DNA of 64,000 bases from Lyngbya sp. PCC 8106 (GTDB lineage: Bacteria; Cyanobacteriota; Cyanobacteriia; Cyanobacteriales; Microcoleaceae): assembly GCF_000169095.1 (NCBI RefSeq), contig NZ_AAVU01000031.1, forward strand, positions 20,436 through 84,435, given 5' to 3'. Shown piece by piece: positions 53,379-62,345 of this stretch (its first letter is position 1; each line of letters starts with the position of its first letter). The notes below the pieces were generated by a model that did not search any database, was not told the origin of the DNA, and was given only the letters and a program-made list of their open reading frames with translations. A program made the position numbers and the translations under genes.

Positions 53379-53777
53379 ATGAGACCCAAGATTAAAGATC
53401 AAGTTGCTTGGCAACAGGCAGAATTACTCATGCAACCCGTCTTAATCCGACTCCTAGACAACATCCGAAAAAAGTTAGAAGAATCAGTTTGGACAGGAAC
53501 CTACCACAATACTCAAACTCCCTATCCAGGCTATCGACTTGATCTCGAACATAACAACCAAAAAGTGAGTCTAGATGTCTGGGAATTATGTTATCAAGTC
53601 TGTTTCAAAAATTATCAACCCACTCACGCCCCCCAAGAAAGTCAAGAAGTTGAGATTGATACCAGTTTAATTGATGAGACGGGTGATGTAGACTGGAATC
53701 AGGTGGATGAAAAATCTAATCGGGTTATTAATCAATATTTTGATAACCTCTCCAACCTCTCAACCGATACGCCATAA
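53379..53777 (+). CDS. Conserved cyanobacterial protein of unknown function
   Basis: 132 residues, start 'MRPKIKDQVAWQQAELLMQPVLIRLLDNIRKKLEES', a stretch that recurs at the start of a cyanobacteria-specific protein. Charged, soluble, helical with a 'YPGYRLDLEHNNQKVSLDVWELCYQVCF' beta part. No motif. Convergent with the Nudix gene. Confidence 0.65.
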   Translation: MRPKIKDQVAWQQAELLMQPVLIRLLDNIRKKLEESVWTGTYHNTQTPYPGYRLDLEHNNQKVSLDVWELCYQVCFKNYQPTHAPQESQEVEIDTSLIDETGDVDWNQVDEKSNRVINQYFDNLSNLSTDTP

Positions 53778-53784
53778 TGGGTGT

Positions 53785-54231
53785 CTATTTAAACGCTGAC
53801 AATCCTTTTAAAAGCCTTTGATGTTCCTCCACAATATTATCAGGAATGTGATCAAAAACTTGTATTTTTTCCCCTTCTTGGTTATACTCAGGTAGGGGAG
53901 AATTAGGAACACAGAGAAATGCTAACCCCACCGACCAACCAAAGCCTCGTTCCTGTTCTTCACTGGGATATTCGAGATAATCAATAAATTTTTGTTTTGT
54001 CACTTCAATACTGAGTTCTTCTCGGGCGATGCGTTGAATCGCGTCCTCAATATATTCTTTATAAAAAACGGTTCCTCCAGGAAGATGCCAAAGATTATTC
54101 CAAGACGCATCTTTTCTCAACGTCAGAACAATTCCATTTTCGGTTTGAACAACCACTTCGACAACCAGTCGCGGAACTTGCGAATAAATGGCTTTAAATT
54201 CTTCGTAAGAAAAGGGTTTTTGACGAGTCAT
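53785..54231 (-). CDS. Nudix hydrolase
   Basis: 148 residues. The Nudix box is intact (GG-x5-E-x-[7 spacing]-R-E-E-L: 'GGTVFYKEYIEDAIQRIAREELSIE'), giving a metal-binding RExxEE-like core. It cleaves nucleoside diphosphates linked to another group; substrate not predictable, although the 'LHLPGGT' context resembles GDP-mannose/ADP-ribose type members. Confidence 0.9.
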   Translation of the reverse strand: MTRQKPFSYEEFKAIYSQVPRLVVEVVVQTENGIVLTLRKDASWNNLWHLPGGTVFYKEYIEDAIQRIAREELSIEVTKQKFIDYLEYPSEEQERGFGWSVGLAFLCVPNSPLPEYNQEGEKIQVFDHIPDNIVEEHQRLLKGLSAFK

Positions 54232-54409
54232 TTAGGGTTTGACCTCAAAGCGTTGAACAAATAATCAAGTGTATGTCCGAGCGAACCCCACAAGTTAATT
54301 ATAAGTGATTGCGCCCCGGGTTGTCAACCCCTCAATAATAAGTCGCGCGGCATATTTCAGTTTGAACCCGACGAAAACAACATGGCAATATAGGCGAGGT
54401 AGATAGGTG

Positions 54410-55024
54410 TCACTGTCTAAATTTACCATAAAAAGAGTATCTGGCTTTGGAGCCAGATACTTTTAAAATCCAGTTTTCTGAGGGGCTAGAACACAAAGTA
54501 TTGTCTTTACCCTGTGTAATAAATGTGTATTGAGTATCACTGGTCATTCCGGGGATAAAAATTCCACTTCCTGTGATTCTACCGCTCAGACGTTCTTCTT
54601 TGTAGAGTCGATTGTCTGGTGTGGGTTTGTCATATAAATCGGTGCCGAAAGAAAGGAAGGTTTGGGGTAATGAGAAAGACAAATTACCGACGGTTTTTCC
54701 CTGTTGATTAATAAACCGAAAATTCCAACTTCTTTTGTTTTTAGAGTGAGATAAAGTGTAGGATACTGAGGGAGAAGTAATTCCGATAATCGTCTCTTCT
54801 AATTCTGCCCCAGTTGTGTAAAGATTCGCTGTTTGATCAAATTTTAACCCATTCAATCGCTCTAGTACGGAGGAATCAAGATTTTGTGTTGTATTAAACC
54901 ATTGTCCGGCATAGGCACAGCAAGCACAAGCATAGGCTTTTGCCGGATGAAGCAACAAAATCATCAGTGCAAATGAGAGCGTTAATACAGATTTGAATAT
55001 CATTTTAAAATGACTAGCTTTCAT
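54410..55024 (-). CDS. Exported protein of unknown function
   Basis: The ATG at 55024 starts directly on a signal peptide (hydrophobic to HPAKAYA); an ATG at 55057 is the alternative. The mature protein begins with a cysteine cluster ('CACCAYAGQWF'), a possible metal site or disulphide motif. The rest is beta-rich with a Ser/Thr/Gly pattern ('GRITGSGIFIPGMTSDTQYTF'). Function unknown. Lies just downstream of the cyclase gene on the same strand. Confidence 0.65.
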   Translation of the reverse strand: MKASHFKMIFKSVLTLSFALMILLLHPAKAYACACCAYAGQWFNTTQNLDSSVLERLNGLKFDQTANLYTTGAELEETIIGITSPSVSYTLSHSKNKRSWNFRFINQQGKTVGNLSFSLPQTFLSFGTDLYDKPTPDNRLYKEERLSGRITGSGIFIPGMTSDTQYTFITQGKDNTLCSSPSENWILKVSGSKARYSFYGKFRQ

Positions 55025-55085
55025 GTTGGGATGACCTAATAATTGACTGTGTTTCATTTTACACTAATAATAGTATAGCTTTTCA

Positions 55086-57320
55086 TTACTGACTACATAA
55101 CTTATAAACTTCATCAAGTTTTGCTTCAACTGCGGGAGGTTTGGAAGTAAAGCGAATATAAAACTTTTCATTTTCAGCAGGTTTTTCTGACACTTTAGCA
55201 TAAATATCTTCGCGCATTTCAGGTAATTCTGATTTGAGGTTCAGTTTAATATTAGTTAACATTGCGGGTAAAGACTCACTTCCTTCTTCCGCGAGAATTA
55301 ACGCCCCTTTATTAGACAGTTCTAAAATTTCACCAGGAAACAAATTTTCGCCGACGTGTTTTCCTTCTAAAATGGTATAATTAAGTAAAATAGACTCAGA
55401 TAAAGAATAAAAGATTTCTTCTTCTTTGTGAACAAAGAGATTGTATTTGTCGCGAATTCCACCTACCTCATAAATGTTAATCGGACGTTTAACACCTTTC
55501 GGTTGAACTAACTTCTGATTTTCGATTTCTATAATATCTTCTCCCGCTTCTTTTAAGGTTGTTTCTGAGATAATAATTTGTCCGCCTGTGGTATAAGATT
55601 CAATCCGATAAGTGAGATTAACTTGACTTCCAACAACCCCATATTTTGAGCGTTTTTCTGAACCCAAATTCCCGACAACCACTTCCCCAGTATTAATCCC
55701 AATTCCCATTTCCAAAGCATTCAAATCCCAGGCTTCAATTTGTTTATTCACTTCAACCATTGCCAGTTGCATCGCTACCGCACAAGCAATCGCTCGTTTA
55801 GCATCATCTGGGCGGGGAGTGGGGGCGCCAAATAGAACTAAAATGCCATCTCCCATAAATTCATCAATTGTTCCCTTGTATTGAGTAATTACATCTGCCA
55901 TTTTTGACAGATAAAAATTGAGAACCTTGATCACTTCTTCCGGAGATAACCGTTCAGAAAGAGCCGTAAATCCTCTCAAATCAGAAGTTAAAATAGTAAT
56001 TCTCCGACGTTCTCCTCCCAACTGTAAACCCGTCGGACTTTCTAACAACGTAGAAACAATTTCATCACTGAGATAACGCCCAAATGTTTTGCGAATTTCC
56101 GCCGCACTGCGGGCGACATAAGCCGTAATAGCGATCGCCGAACCTGACATGGCTAAAAAAGGGGGAATGACAGGTATCCACCATCCTTGTAAAAACCCGA
56201 GATAAGTTGTTGACAATAAAACCCCTGTCGCCAAAACAAAAAAGCCAACTTCTCGTAAAAGAAACCGCTTGACATCACGGGCCGAACGCATTTTCCACGT
56301 TAAACTCGCCCCAATAGCTGACCAAATTATAATCCATTGCCATTCAATCAGTTCCGACCAAGTTTTAATTAACGGACGATCATCTAAAGCCGCACTAATA
56401 ATTTGACTGGCAATATTAGCATGAATTTCTACACCGGGAATGCGTTCATTTGCCAATAAAGTATAGGGAGAAACGAATAAATCTTGAAAACTTTCACCGA
56501 CTGATCCAATTAAAATAATCCGATCTCGTCCCCAATCTGGCGGAACTTGACCTTCTAAAATATCACGATAAGGAACTGTTTCAAATGTGCGTATAGGCCC
56601 CCGATAGTTGAGAAAAACCTGATATCCTCCCGCATCCGCCCCCACATAACCCCCATCATTGGTTTGAAAGCGACTAAAAAGAACATCACCAAATTTCCAC
56701 CAATTATCTGTTCCTTCGACAACTTGAGGAGAAATCCCCTCAGCTTGCAGATACAACATTGCTAAATACAAAGGAAAACTATAATAAGTTTGCCCATCTT
56801 GATTTCGTTGTACTAATAACGCTCGTCGAATAGTATTATCTTCATCTAAAATCAGATCATTTGCACCCGTTTGTCCTTTTGCTTTCAATTGCGGTGGCGG
56901 TGAAACTCGTTGGCGTAATTTATCCCCAATTACCTTTTCTACCCCGACTAAATTCGGAGTCGATTTAAAAATTTCAACTAATTCTTCGTGACCCGGTTCA
57001 TAGGGTAAATCTCGATAAATATCTAACCCAATTGCCCTCGGTTGCATGGCGATTAATTTCCGCAGTAAGTCTGCATAAACGCCATCAGGAACATATCCCT
57101 GACCGATATATTTCATATCCGCTTCATCTAAGCCGACAATGGCAATCCGTTCATCAGTAGGTTCAACTGGACGCAGACGCATATACTGGTCATAAAGCGA
57201 CCATTCTAAGGATTCTAAAATGCCTGTCAAGCGTAGGAGAATGACAATAGCCGCCACAGATGGAGTGGTGATCCAAACTCCCCGCCAGTCCCATAAAAGC
57301 CGTTTACAAGCCGCCCACAT
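55086..57320 (-). CDS. CHASE2-domain class III adenylate/guanylate cyclase
   Basis: 744 residues. An N-terminal membrane helix is followed by an extracytoplasmic CHASE2 sensor (about 35-320, 'DERIAIVGLDEADMKYIGQ ... LIGSVGESFQDLF'), three transmembrane helices (about 325-410) and a class III cyclase domain (about 430-620) with metal-binding 'ILTSDLRGF' and 'FMGDGILVLFG'. The C-terminal 120 residues look PilZ-like ('GEILELSNKGALIL') but lack the RxxxR c-di-GMP motif. Coupled to DUF928, 15 bp away, the usual CHASE2 partner in cyanobacteria. Confidence 0.9.
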   Translation of the reverse strand: MWAACKRLLWDWRGVWITTPSVAAIVILLRLTGILESLEWSLYDQYMRLRPVEPTDERIAIVGLDEADMKYIGQGYVPDGVYADLLRKLIAMQPRAIGLDIYRDLPYEPGHEELVEIFKSTPNLVGVEKVIGDKLRQRVSPPPQLKAKGQTGANDLILDEDNTIRRALLVQRNQDGQTYYSFPLYLAMLYLQAEGISPQVVEGTDNWWKFGDVLFSRFQTNDGGYVGADAGGYQVFLNYRGPIRTFETVPYRDILEGQVPPDWGRDRIILIGSVGESFQDLFVSPYTLLANERIPGVEIHANIASQIISAALDDRPLIKTWSELIEWQWIIIWSAIGASLTWKMRSARDVKRFLLREVGFFVLATGVLLSTTYLGFLQGWWIPVIPPFLAMSGSAIAITAYVARSAAEIRKTFGRYLSDEIVSTLLESPTGLQLGGERRRITILTSDLRGFTALSERLSPEEVIKVLNFYLSKMADVITQYKGTIDEFMGDGILVLFGAPTPRPDDAKRAIACAVAMQLAMVEVNKQIEAWDLNALEMGIGINTGEVVVGNLGSEKRSKYGVVGSQVNLTYRIESYTTGGQIIISETTLKEAGEDIIEIENQKLVQPKGVKRPINIYEVGGIRDKYNLFVHKEEEIFYSLSESILLNYTILEGKHVGENLFPGEILELSNKGALILAEEGSESLPAMLTNIKLNLKSELPEMREDIYAKVSEKPAENEKFYIRFTSKPPAVEAKLDEVYKLCSQ

Positions 57321-57335
57321 TTGCTAAAACCTCAA

Positions 57336-58139
57336 TTATTGTTCGTCGGGTTCGGTGGGGGTTGGTTCTTCTTGTTCTTCTTCTGCTTCGACACAACAAG
57401 GAGTCAGAGGAACTGAAGCAATGACTGCATCGAGTCCAACAGATTTTAAGAATTGTTCCCATTCGGTCCTGTGTGATTGGCGCAACTGAGCTAATATCAT
57501 TAGTGTATCTTGCCAAATTCGTTCCTGGGCGTAGAGTTTGGCTTGTTCGAGGGGTTCTGTTGCGGCTTCTATTTGAGTTTTCAAGTCTTCGCTGAGTTCA
57601 GTCCGTTTGATTTTCCCCTCGACGAATTCGACTTTGCCTGGATCGCTTGCATTACATAAAACAACAAATTGCCACGTGTAGGTTTGACCAACTTCTAATG
57701 TCACGGTGTCAGGTAGGCTAACTTGCACAATTCCGGCTTCGTTCGGTAGATCAAATGTGTTGAGATAGACTTCGTTTCCGTCTTCATCAACCATAATAAA
57801 TTGACCTTGTTTTGCAGTGTTTTCGGGAACAAATACAAACAAGTCCGGATTGGCTGAAACGGTGATTTCGGCTTCTATTTCGTCGGGTATTAAAGCGGTT
57901 AGAGGTATTTCTCCTTTGGTACAAATTTTGTCCTCCTCATCGTTTCCCCGTGTACCTCCTCCGGCTGAACTTTGCGCCCCTTCCCCAGAAGGTGCGGGTG
58001 GAAATTCTAGGCTTATTTGCATCTGGGGTTGTAAGCTGGGGGAAGATTCTAGGGGAACATGGGCTAAACTGACAACGGTTGGGGATAACAGTCCTGCGAC
58101 AAGACCAAATAAGGGAAGTGTTTTCATCATCATCATCAT
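57336..58139 (-). CDS. DUF928 family secreted protein
   Basis: Up to 267 residues. It starts with five consecutive ATG codons right after GAGGAGAG; spacing favours the third to fifth ATG. Then a signal peptide (TLPLFGLVAGLLSPTVVSLA), a Gly/Ser-rich linker and the DUF928 body ('LTALIPDEIEAEITVSANPDLFVFVPE ... YTWQFVVLCNASDPGKVEFVEG'). The C-terminus is an acidic Pro/Glu tail. DUF928 proteins are regularly encoded next to CHASE2 sensors and may be a periplasmic ligand or modulator for them. Confidence 0.88.
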   Translation of the reverse strand: MMMMMKTLPLFGLVAGLLSPTVVSLAHVPLESSPSLQPQMQISLEFPPAPSGEGAQSSAGGGTRGNDEEDKICTKGEIPLTALIPDEIEAEITVSANPDLFVFVPENTAKQGQFIMVDEDGNEVYLNTFDLPNEAGIVQVSLPDTVTLEVGQTYTWQFVVLCNASDPGKVEFVEGKIKRTELSEDLKTQIEAATEPLEQAKLYAQERIWQDTLMILAQLRQSHRTEWEQFLKSVGLDAVIASVPLTPCCVEAEEEQEEPTPTEPDEQ

Positions 58140-58465
58140 CTCTCCTCTATATCACCTTGTATTGATTTCAATGTGTTCGATCAATATTACGGATGGCTTT
58201 GTTTGTATGATTAGTATTCACGAACAAAAGTTGCATCTCAGTGTTCAGAGATCGGTCAAGATTTCCCTAAACAGCCTGAATTGCTTTGATTGTAAGAGTT
58301 TGATTAATCTTTTTTCATCTTCTCAGTGGGTGTCGTTTGTGACTGACTATTCTGATCAGATTGGTGATACTGTCGCGAACGCCATGACCTCGCCAACTAA
58401 GATTGTATAGATTTACTGTAGCACTGATCAACGATTTTTTTGAGGTTTAATTGTTTGACTTGTGA

Positions 58466-60913
58466 TTATTTTTTCCAAAGTTTTATTGTCCGATCTTTAC
58501 TTCCACTCGCAATGGTTTTACCATCTGGACTAAAGGTAACAGTATAAACTTCGTTGGTATGTCCGCTTAAGGTGTTGAGTAATTCTCCGGTTTCTAAATT
58601 CCAGATTTTGATTGTACGATCTTTACTCGCACTAGCAATGACTTGATTATCAGGACTAATTGCAACCGCTAAAATATCGCCTGTATGACCTGTTAATGTA
58701 TTTAATAATTGTCCGGTATTCACATCCCAAATTCTCACGGTATCATCATAACCCCCACTGACAACTTTTGTACCATCATAAGTGATTGCTACTGATCGCA
58801 CTTCATCGGTATGTCCTTCTAAAGTATTTTGAACGATTCCCGTTTCTAAGTCCATAATTTTAATCGTGGTATCTTTTGAACCACTGACTAATTTTGTACC
58901 CTCTGTATTGAAAGCAACAGAGTAAACAATATCAGTATGATCGATAAAATTGAATAAAATATATCCGGTTTGTCTGTCCCAAACGCGCACACTGCGATCG
59001 CCACTTCCACTGGCTATTGTACGTTCATCAGGACTAAAAGCCACCGACCAAACCGTTCCTTGATGTTCGAGCGGAAGAAACAATTCACCCGTTTCTAAAC
59101 TCCATTCTAAGATTCGCCAATAGAAACTTCCCGCTGCGATTTCTCCCCCGTTTGGACTAAAATCAACCGAAGTAATTTGAGATAAATCTCCAGAAAAGTT
59201 TTGTAATAAAGCACCTGTTCTTGCATCCCAAACTTTCACCGTCTGATCTCGACTTCCACTGGCTATTGTGCGACCATCCGGACTAAAAGCCACCGCACTA
59301 ACTGACCCCAAATGTTGAGCAAAATCTCTAACTTTAACCTGTCTCCAGTTTAAGCCATCTTTACACTGTTGCTGTATTTTTTGAATTTCTATATTTTGAG
59401 TTGAACTTTCCAAAATTTTGGTCGCTTCATTCACACATAGTTCATAGTTTCCCTCTGCTAAAATGTTCTCAATTCGAGTAATTTTTTGCTGTTCTAAAAC
59501 TCTTTGTTGAGTTTTTACAAATTGATTTTGCTGCGATCTTTGATATTCAATCATCGCAAAAATCACGGCAATTATAGCAGCTATGATAGCACCAATTAAT
59601 ATCCATAAACCGGACAAACTTCTCTGAACTCGTTGCCGATTTCGACGACGATTTTTAGATCTTCTAGCCTCTGAACTGGGAGAATTTGATCGTCTTGGAG
59701 ATGGAGAACGAGAAAATAGACTTAAAATTTGTTCTCGCATCGAACGAGGAAGAATCTGCTGTTCAATGAAAGCAACATCTTCATCACTAATTCCTAAAAT
59801 TTGTTGTAACCGTTGCAGTTCAGAGCGAGTCTCTGGAGTCAATGGATACTCTTGCTGCATTGATTCAATTAAAGCTTGTTCGTAGCGTTCGCCTTTTTCG
59901 CGGTATTTTCGATAAGGGTTTAAAATCTCATCTTCTACACTTTCTGCTTCATCTTTAGTGAGTTCTAAACTAATCCGCAATTCATCTAAAATTTTCCGTC
60001 CAACAATAGAAATATCACCTCGATGGTTGGAACGTTGTTTAATTTCTGCACGATAGATATTCAGCCTCGCCAGTAGAGTTTGAGACTCCTCATCTAAGCG
60101 TCTTAAAGCCGCTAAGTTTTCCCCAGCAGACTGATAACGTTTGTGGTAGTCATAACAGACCATTTTATCGATAACATCACCAATTTCCTGACTGACAAGT
60201 GCTAGATGTCTCCAAGATAATTCATTATTGTGAGATTGGTTATTTTCTCGAAGTTTACGCAGTTCAAAAATCGGAATTCCGGTTAACGCTTGAATTCCAA
60301 TCATCCCTAAAGCATAAATATCACTGTTTAAATGGGGATTTCCATCAAACTGTTCAACAGGCATATATTCAATTGTCCCAATCCGAGCGGTAGGGGGATT
60401 ATGATTTTGATTAATATGAATTTCTTTAACCGCCCCAAAATCAATTAAAACTATTTTTCCATCCGAGTCGCGGCGAATTAAATTTGTAGGTTTAAGATCT
60501 CGATGAATCACCCCATGTCCGTGAACAAAGAGTAAAATTTCTAAAACTTCAATTAGAATTTTAATAACGGCATCTTCCGGTAAAGGATGACCGGGTACAA
60601 TTTCATGGGCGAGAGATTGACCGGAAACATAAGACTCAACCAGATAAAATTCTTGACTTTCCTCAAAATAAGCGAGGAGTTGAGGAATACGATCATGTTG
60701 GGAAAGCTTCTCTAGGGTTTGGGCTTCTTGTTGAAAGCGACGCCGAGCGATTTTTACGAAGTCAGGATCTTCAGCAACTAAATGCAAATGTTTGACAAAG
60801 CATAGCGACTCACCCGGACGACGAGTATCTTTGGCGAGATAGATTTTTCCTAACTCCGTTGACTCGATAATTTTGAGAATCTGATAACGCCCGTCTAGAA
60901 GCTGGCCAATCAT
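58466..60913 (-). CDS. Serine/threonine protein kinase with transmembrane helix and seven WD40 repeats
   Basis: 815 residues. The PknB-type kinase domain (about 9-270) has 'CFVKHL' (Lys), catalytic loop 'HRDLKPTN' and 'LIDFGAVKEI' (DFG). A helical linker leads to one membrane helix (about 435-457) following an Arg/Ser-rich stretch, then a short coiled coil. Seven WD40 repeats (about 535-815) form one propeller, extracytoplasmic if the helix spans. Kinase-WD40 fusions are typical of filamentous cyanobacteria. Confidence 0.94.
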   Translation of the reverse strand: MIGQLLDGRYQILKIIESTELGKIYLAKDTRRPGESLCFVKHLHLVAEDPDFVKIARRRFQQEAQTLEKLSQHDRIPQLLAYFEESQEFYLVESYVSGQSLAHEIVPGHPLPEDAVIKILIEVLEILLFVHGHGVIHRDLKPTNLIRRDSDGKIVLIDFGAVKEIHINQNHNPPTARIGTIEYMPVEQFDGNPHLNSDIYALGMIGIQALTGIPIFELRKLRENNQSHNNELSWRHLALVSQEIGDVIDKMVCYDYHKRYQSAGENLAALRRLDEESQTLLARLNIYRAEIKQRSNHRGDISIVGRKILDELRISLELTKDEAESVEDEILNPYRKYREKGERYEQALIESMQQEYPLTPETRSELQRLQQILGISDEDVAFIEQQILPRSMREQILSLFSRSPSPRRSNSPSSEARRSKNRRRNRQRVQRSLSGLWILIGAIIAAIIAVIFAMIEYQRSQQNQFVKTQQRVLEQQKITRIENILAEGNYELCVNEATKILESSTQNIEIQKIQQQCKDGLNWRQVKVRDFAQHLGSVSAVAFSPDGRTIASGSRDQTVKVWDARTGALLQNFSGDLSQITSVDFSPNGGEIAAGSFYWRILEWSLETGELFLPLEHQGTVWSVAFSPDERTIASGSGDRSVRVWDRQTGYILFNFIDHTDIVYSVAFNTEGTKLVSGSKDTTIKIMDLETGIVQNTLEGHTDEVRSVAITYDGTKVVSGGYDDTVRIWDVNTGQLLNTLTGHTGDILAVAISPDNQVIASASKDRTIKIWNLETGELLNTLSGHTNEVYTVTFSPDGKTIASGSKDRTIKLWKK

Positions 60914-61038
60914 AGGAAGTCCTTGACCCTGTACTGACTGATTATACTACTTTATTTCTTCTCACCCTGTCCCCTATTCTCTGTACAGAAGTATCTCTGG
61001 AGATTTCAACGGTCAAGATTATCAAACAGTTCACCAAT

Positions 61039-61078
61039 GGGTTCACCAAAACACGGTTTTAACTGTCTCTGTGAACCC
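61039..61078. promoter_or_regulatory. Operator-like inverted repeat GGGTTCAC ... GTGAACCC
   Basis: Perfect 8-bp arms at 61039-61046 and 61071-61078, with another GTTCAC at 61029. The same hexamer pair recurs as a perfect palindrome at 62618-62635, suggesting one regulator for both sites. Confidence 0.5.
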
Positions 61079-61328
61079 CTTCTTTTGTGGTGTCCTAGAC
61101 CCACAGGGTTAACCTTTGATTTAACCATCAATACAGATGGTAGTTAAGTCTATTTACTTAATCACTTAAACTATACTCTCTTTTCTCTTTTTTTCATTCT
61201 CTATATTAATTGGATTAAGTCTACATAGTCTACACACTCCTTATATAAAGGGAGTTTAAGTCTACACACAAGTCTACACACACCTATCACTAATCTACTC
61301 TCAAGTCTTCACACCCTTCACACTCACT

Positions 61329-61355
61329 AAAAAACACCCCTCTAATAGAAGGGTG
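61329..61355 (-). terminator. Rho-independent terminator for the 61381 gene
   Basis: On the minus strand a 9-bp stem with one mismatch (CACCC-TTCT/AGAG-GGGTG) and an ATT loop is followed directly by TTTTTT. It lies 26 bp past the stop of the winged-helix-type gene. Confidence 0.75.
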
Positions 61356-61380
61356 CAGACAGCCAATGCTTAACTTTGCT

Positions 61381-61683
61381 CTACTGACTCAACTTTACTG
61401 GCTCTGGCTGATTAACTGATTGCTCTGACTCATCCTCAATAAAGGTAATCGGTAGTTCTTGGATGAGTCTGTACTGAGGAATTGAAAAATACCCAGTTGC
61501 AACTTGCCTGAGCTGACCGGATGAGAGAAACCCTTCATCTACCAGTTCTCTCAACAGTCTCTTAGTTGAACCGGATGACTCACCCCGATTGAGAACATCC
61601 TTGAGAACGAACGGGCGATCGCCAAACTCTTTCTGAGCCATCACCAACAATCCAAAGGCGCCGTAACTTAAATCTTTCAACAT
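61381..61683 (-). CDS. Small winged-helix-like DNA-binding protein
   Basis: Start at the ATG at 61683 (100 residues); the longer GTG start would read through iterons and is unlikely. 'KDLSYGAFGLLVMAQKEFGDRPFVLKDVLNRGESSGSTKRLLRELVDEGFLSS' is a winged helix-turn-helix layout, typical of plasmid/phage replication or regulatory proteins. It has no strong Shine-Dalgarno. Transcribed away from the iteron block, which covers its promoter region, so it may be autoregulated. Confidence 0.65.
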   Translation of the reverse strand: MLKDLSYGAFGLLVMAQKEFGDRPFVLKDVLNRGESSGSTKRLLRELVDEGFLSSGQLRQVATGYFSIPQYRLIQELPITFIEDESEQSVNQPEPVKLSQ

Positions 61684-61782
61684 GGCCAAACCATTTTTTA
61701 TCAGTCTACCTGTTAGTAGAGTGTTGACACTGTAGACACCTATTGTATACACTGTAGACAGGTAATGTAGACAGGTGTATAC

Positions 61783-62052
61783 ATGGCAAGTGAACTAATC
61801 AGCTTTAGACTCTCAAACACTGAGCTTGACTGGATTAGAGGACAGTGTAAGGATGGAGAATCTCTCAACCTTGCAGCTAAGAGACTGCTACTGTCCCTCA
61901 ACTCAGGTGTTAACAGTACAGTAGACACTGTAGACATTTCTGTTAACAGTGTAGACACTCCCAATATAAAAGAGGAGTTAGAACAGCTACAATCCAATCT
62001 AGATGAACGTTTAGCAGAGATTGAGGAACGCTTGGGAAAGCTGAAAGCCTGA
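61783..62052 (+). CDS. Small basic protein with coiled coil, upstream frame of a possible frameshift gene
   Basis: 89 residues. 'ELISFRLSNTELDWIRGQCKDGESLNLAAKRLLLSL' resembles a ribbon-helix-helix DNA-binding domain. It is followed by an iteron-encoded 'VNSTVDTVDISVNSVDT' and a coiled coil that runs into the stop. Preceded by three iterons, so the gene sits on its probable binding region. See the slippery site at 62034: the coiled coil continues in the -1 frame, giving a 152-residue product. Confidence 0.7.
   Translation: MASELISFRLSNTELDWIRGQCKDGESLNLAAKRLLLSLNSGVNSTVDTVDISVNSVDTPNIKEELEQLQSNLDERLAEIEERLGKLKA
62034..62040 (+). promoter_or_regulatory. Candidate programmed -1 frameshift site, GGGAAAG
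   Basis: In the zero frame the codons read (TT)G GGA AAG, the X-XXY-YYZ layout of -1 slippery heptamers. A shift back by one base moves to an open frame running to 62240. A structure that could stimulate slippage was not identified. Confidence 0.45.
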
Positions 62053-62240
62053 GTGATGAGGTTGAAACACTCAGGCAAATGGTTAACAGTGGTGTAGACA
62101 GTGTAGACAGTAATGTTAACAGGTGTAAACAGCTAGAGAACTGGCTAACTGAAACACTCCCCAAGTTGAAATCAGAGAGAGGGTACACATCTAACTCGGC
62201 AGGCCGACTAATCAAGTCAATTGAGAGGTTGGCCCCCTAA
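62040..62240 (+). CDS. -1 frame continuation (coiled coil plus iteron-encoded repeat)
   Basis: 66 codons open in the -1 frame from the shift point. The peptide (AESLSDEVETLRQMVNSGVDSVDSNVNRCKQLENWL...) extends the coiled coil and repeats the VNS-VDSVDS motif in the same iteron phase as the upstream frame. This phase match argues that the two frames belong to one gene. An independent start at the ATG at 62079 would give 53 residues. A simple frameshift mutation is the alternative. Confidence 0.5.
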   Translation, partial: AESLSDEVETLRQMVNSGVDSVDSNVNRCKQLENWLTETLPKLKSERGYTSNSAGRLIKSIERLAP

Positions 62241-62250
62241 AACAAATAAA

Positions 62251-62275
62251 CCCCTAACCGTTGTGTAGTTAGGGG
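62251..62275 (-). terminator. Terminator hairpin for the 62346 gene
   Basis: Perfect 8-bp stem (CCCCTAAC/GTTAGGGG) with a 9-nt loop, followed on the minus strand by the U-rich TTTATTTGTTTT. It may also stop plus-strand transcripts from the frame ending at 62240. Confidence 0.65.
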
Positions 62276-62345
62276 TAAAGCACTCAGACTCTATGCTTGA
62301 GAAGCCGAATAGAACTCAATCTCAGGTTAGCAGTTGCGATCGCGT

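Larger units (their letters stand above)
61218..62109. repeat. Iteron cluster, TGTAGAC(A/T)
   Basis: Eight direct copies on the plus strand at 61731, 61753, 61766, 61920 (AGTAGACA), 61929, 61950, 62093 and 62102, and four copies in inverse orientation (AGTCTACA) at 61218, 61227, 61259 and 61271. Three pairs are spaced exactly 9 bp (61218/61227, 61920/61929, 62093/62102). Several are next to GTTAAC. Repeats of this size and arrangement match plasmid replication or partition iterons or a phage repressor array. The 467-bp spacer 60914-61380 holds no gene. Confidence 0.75.

Noticed and set aside
61218..62109. CRISPR array
   Set aside because: Units are 8 bp with irregular 9-150 bp spacing and occur in both orientations; no spacer/repeat structure and no cas gene.
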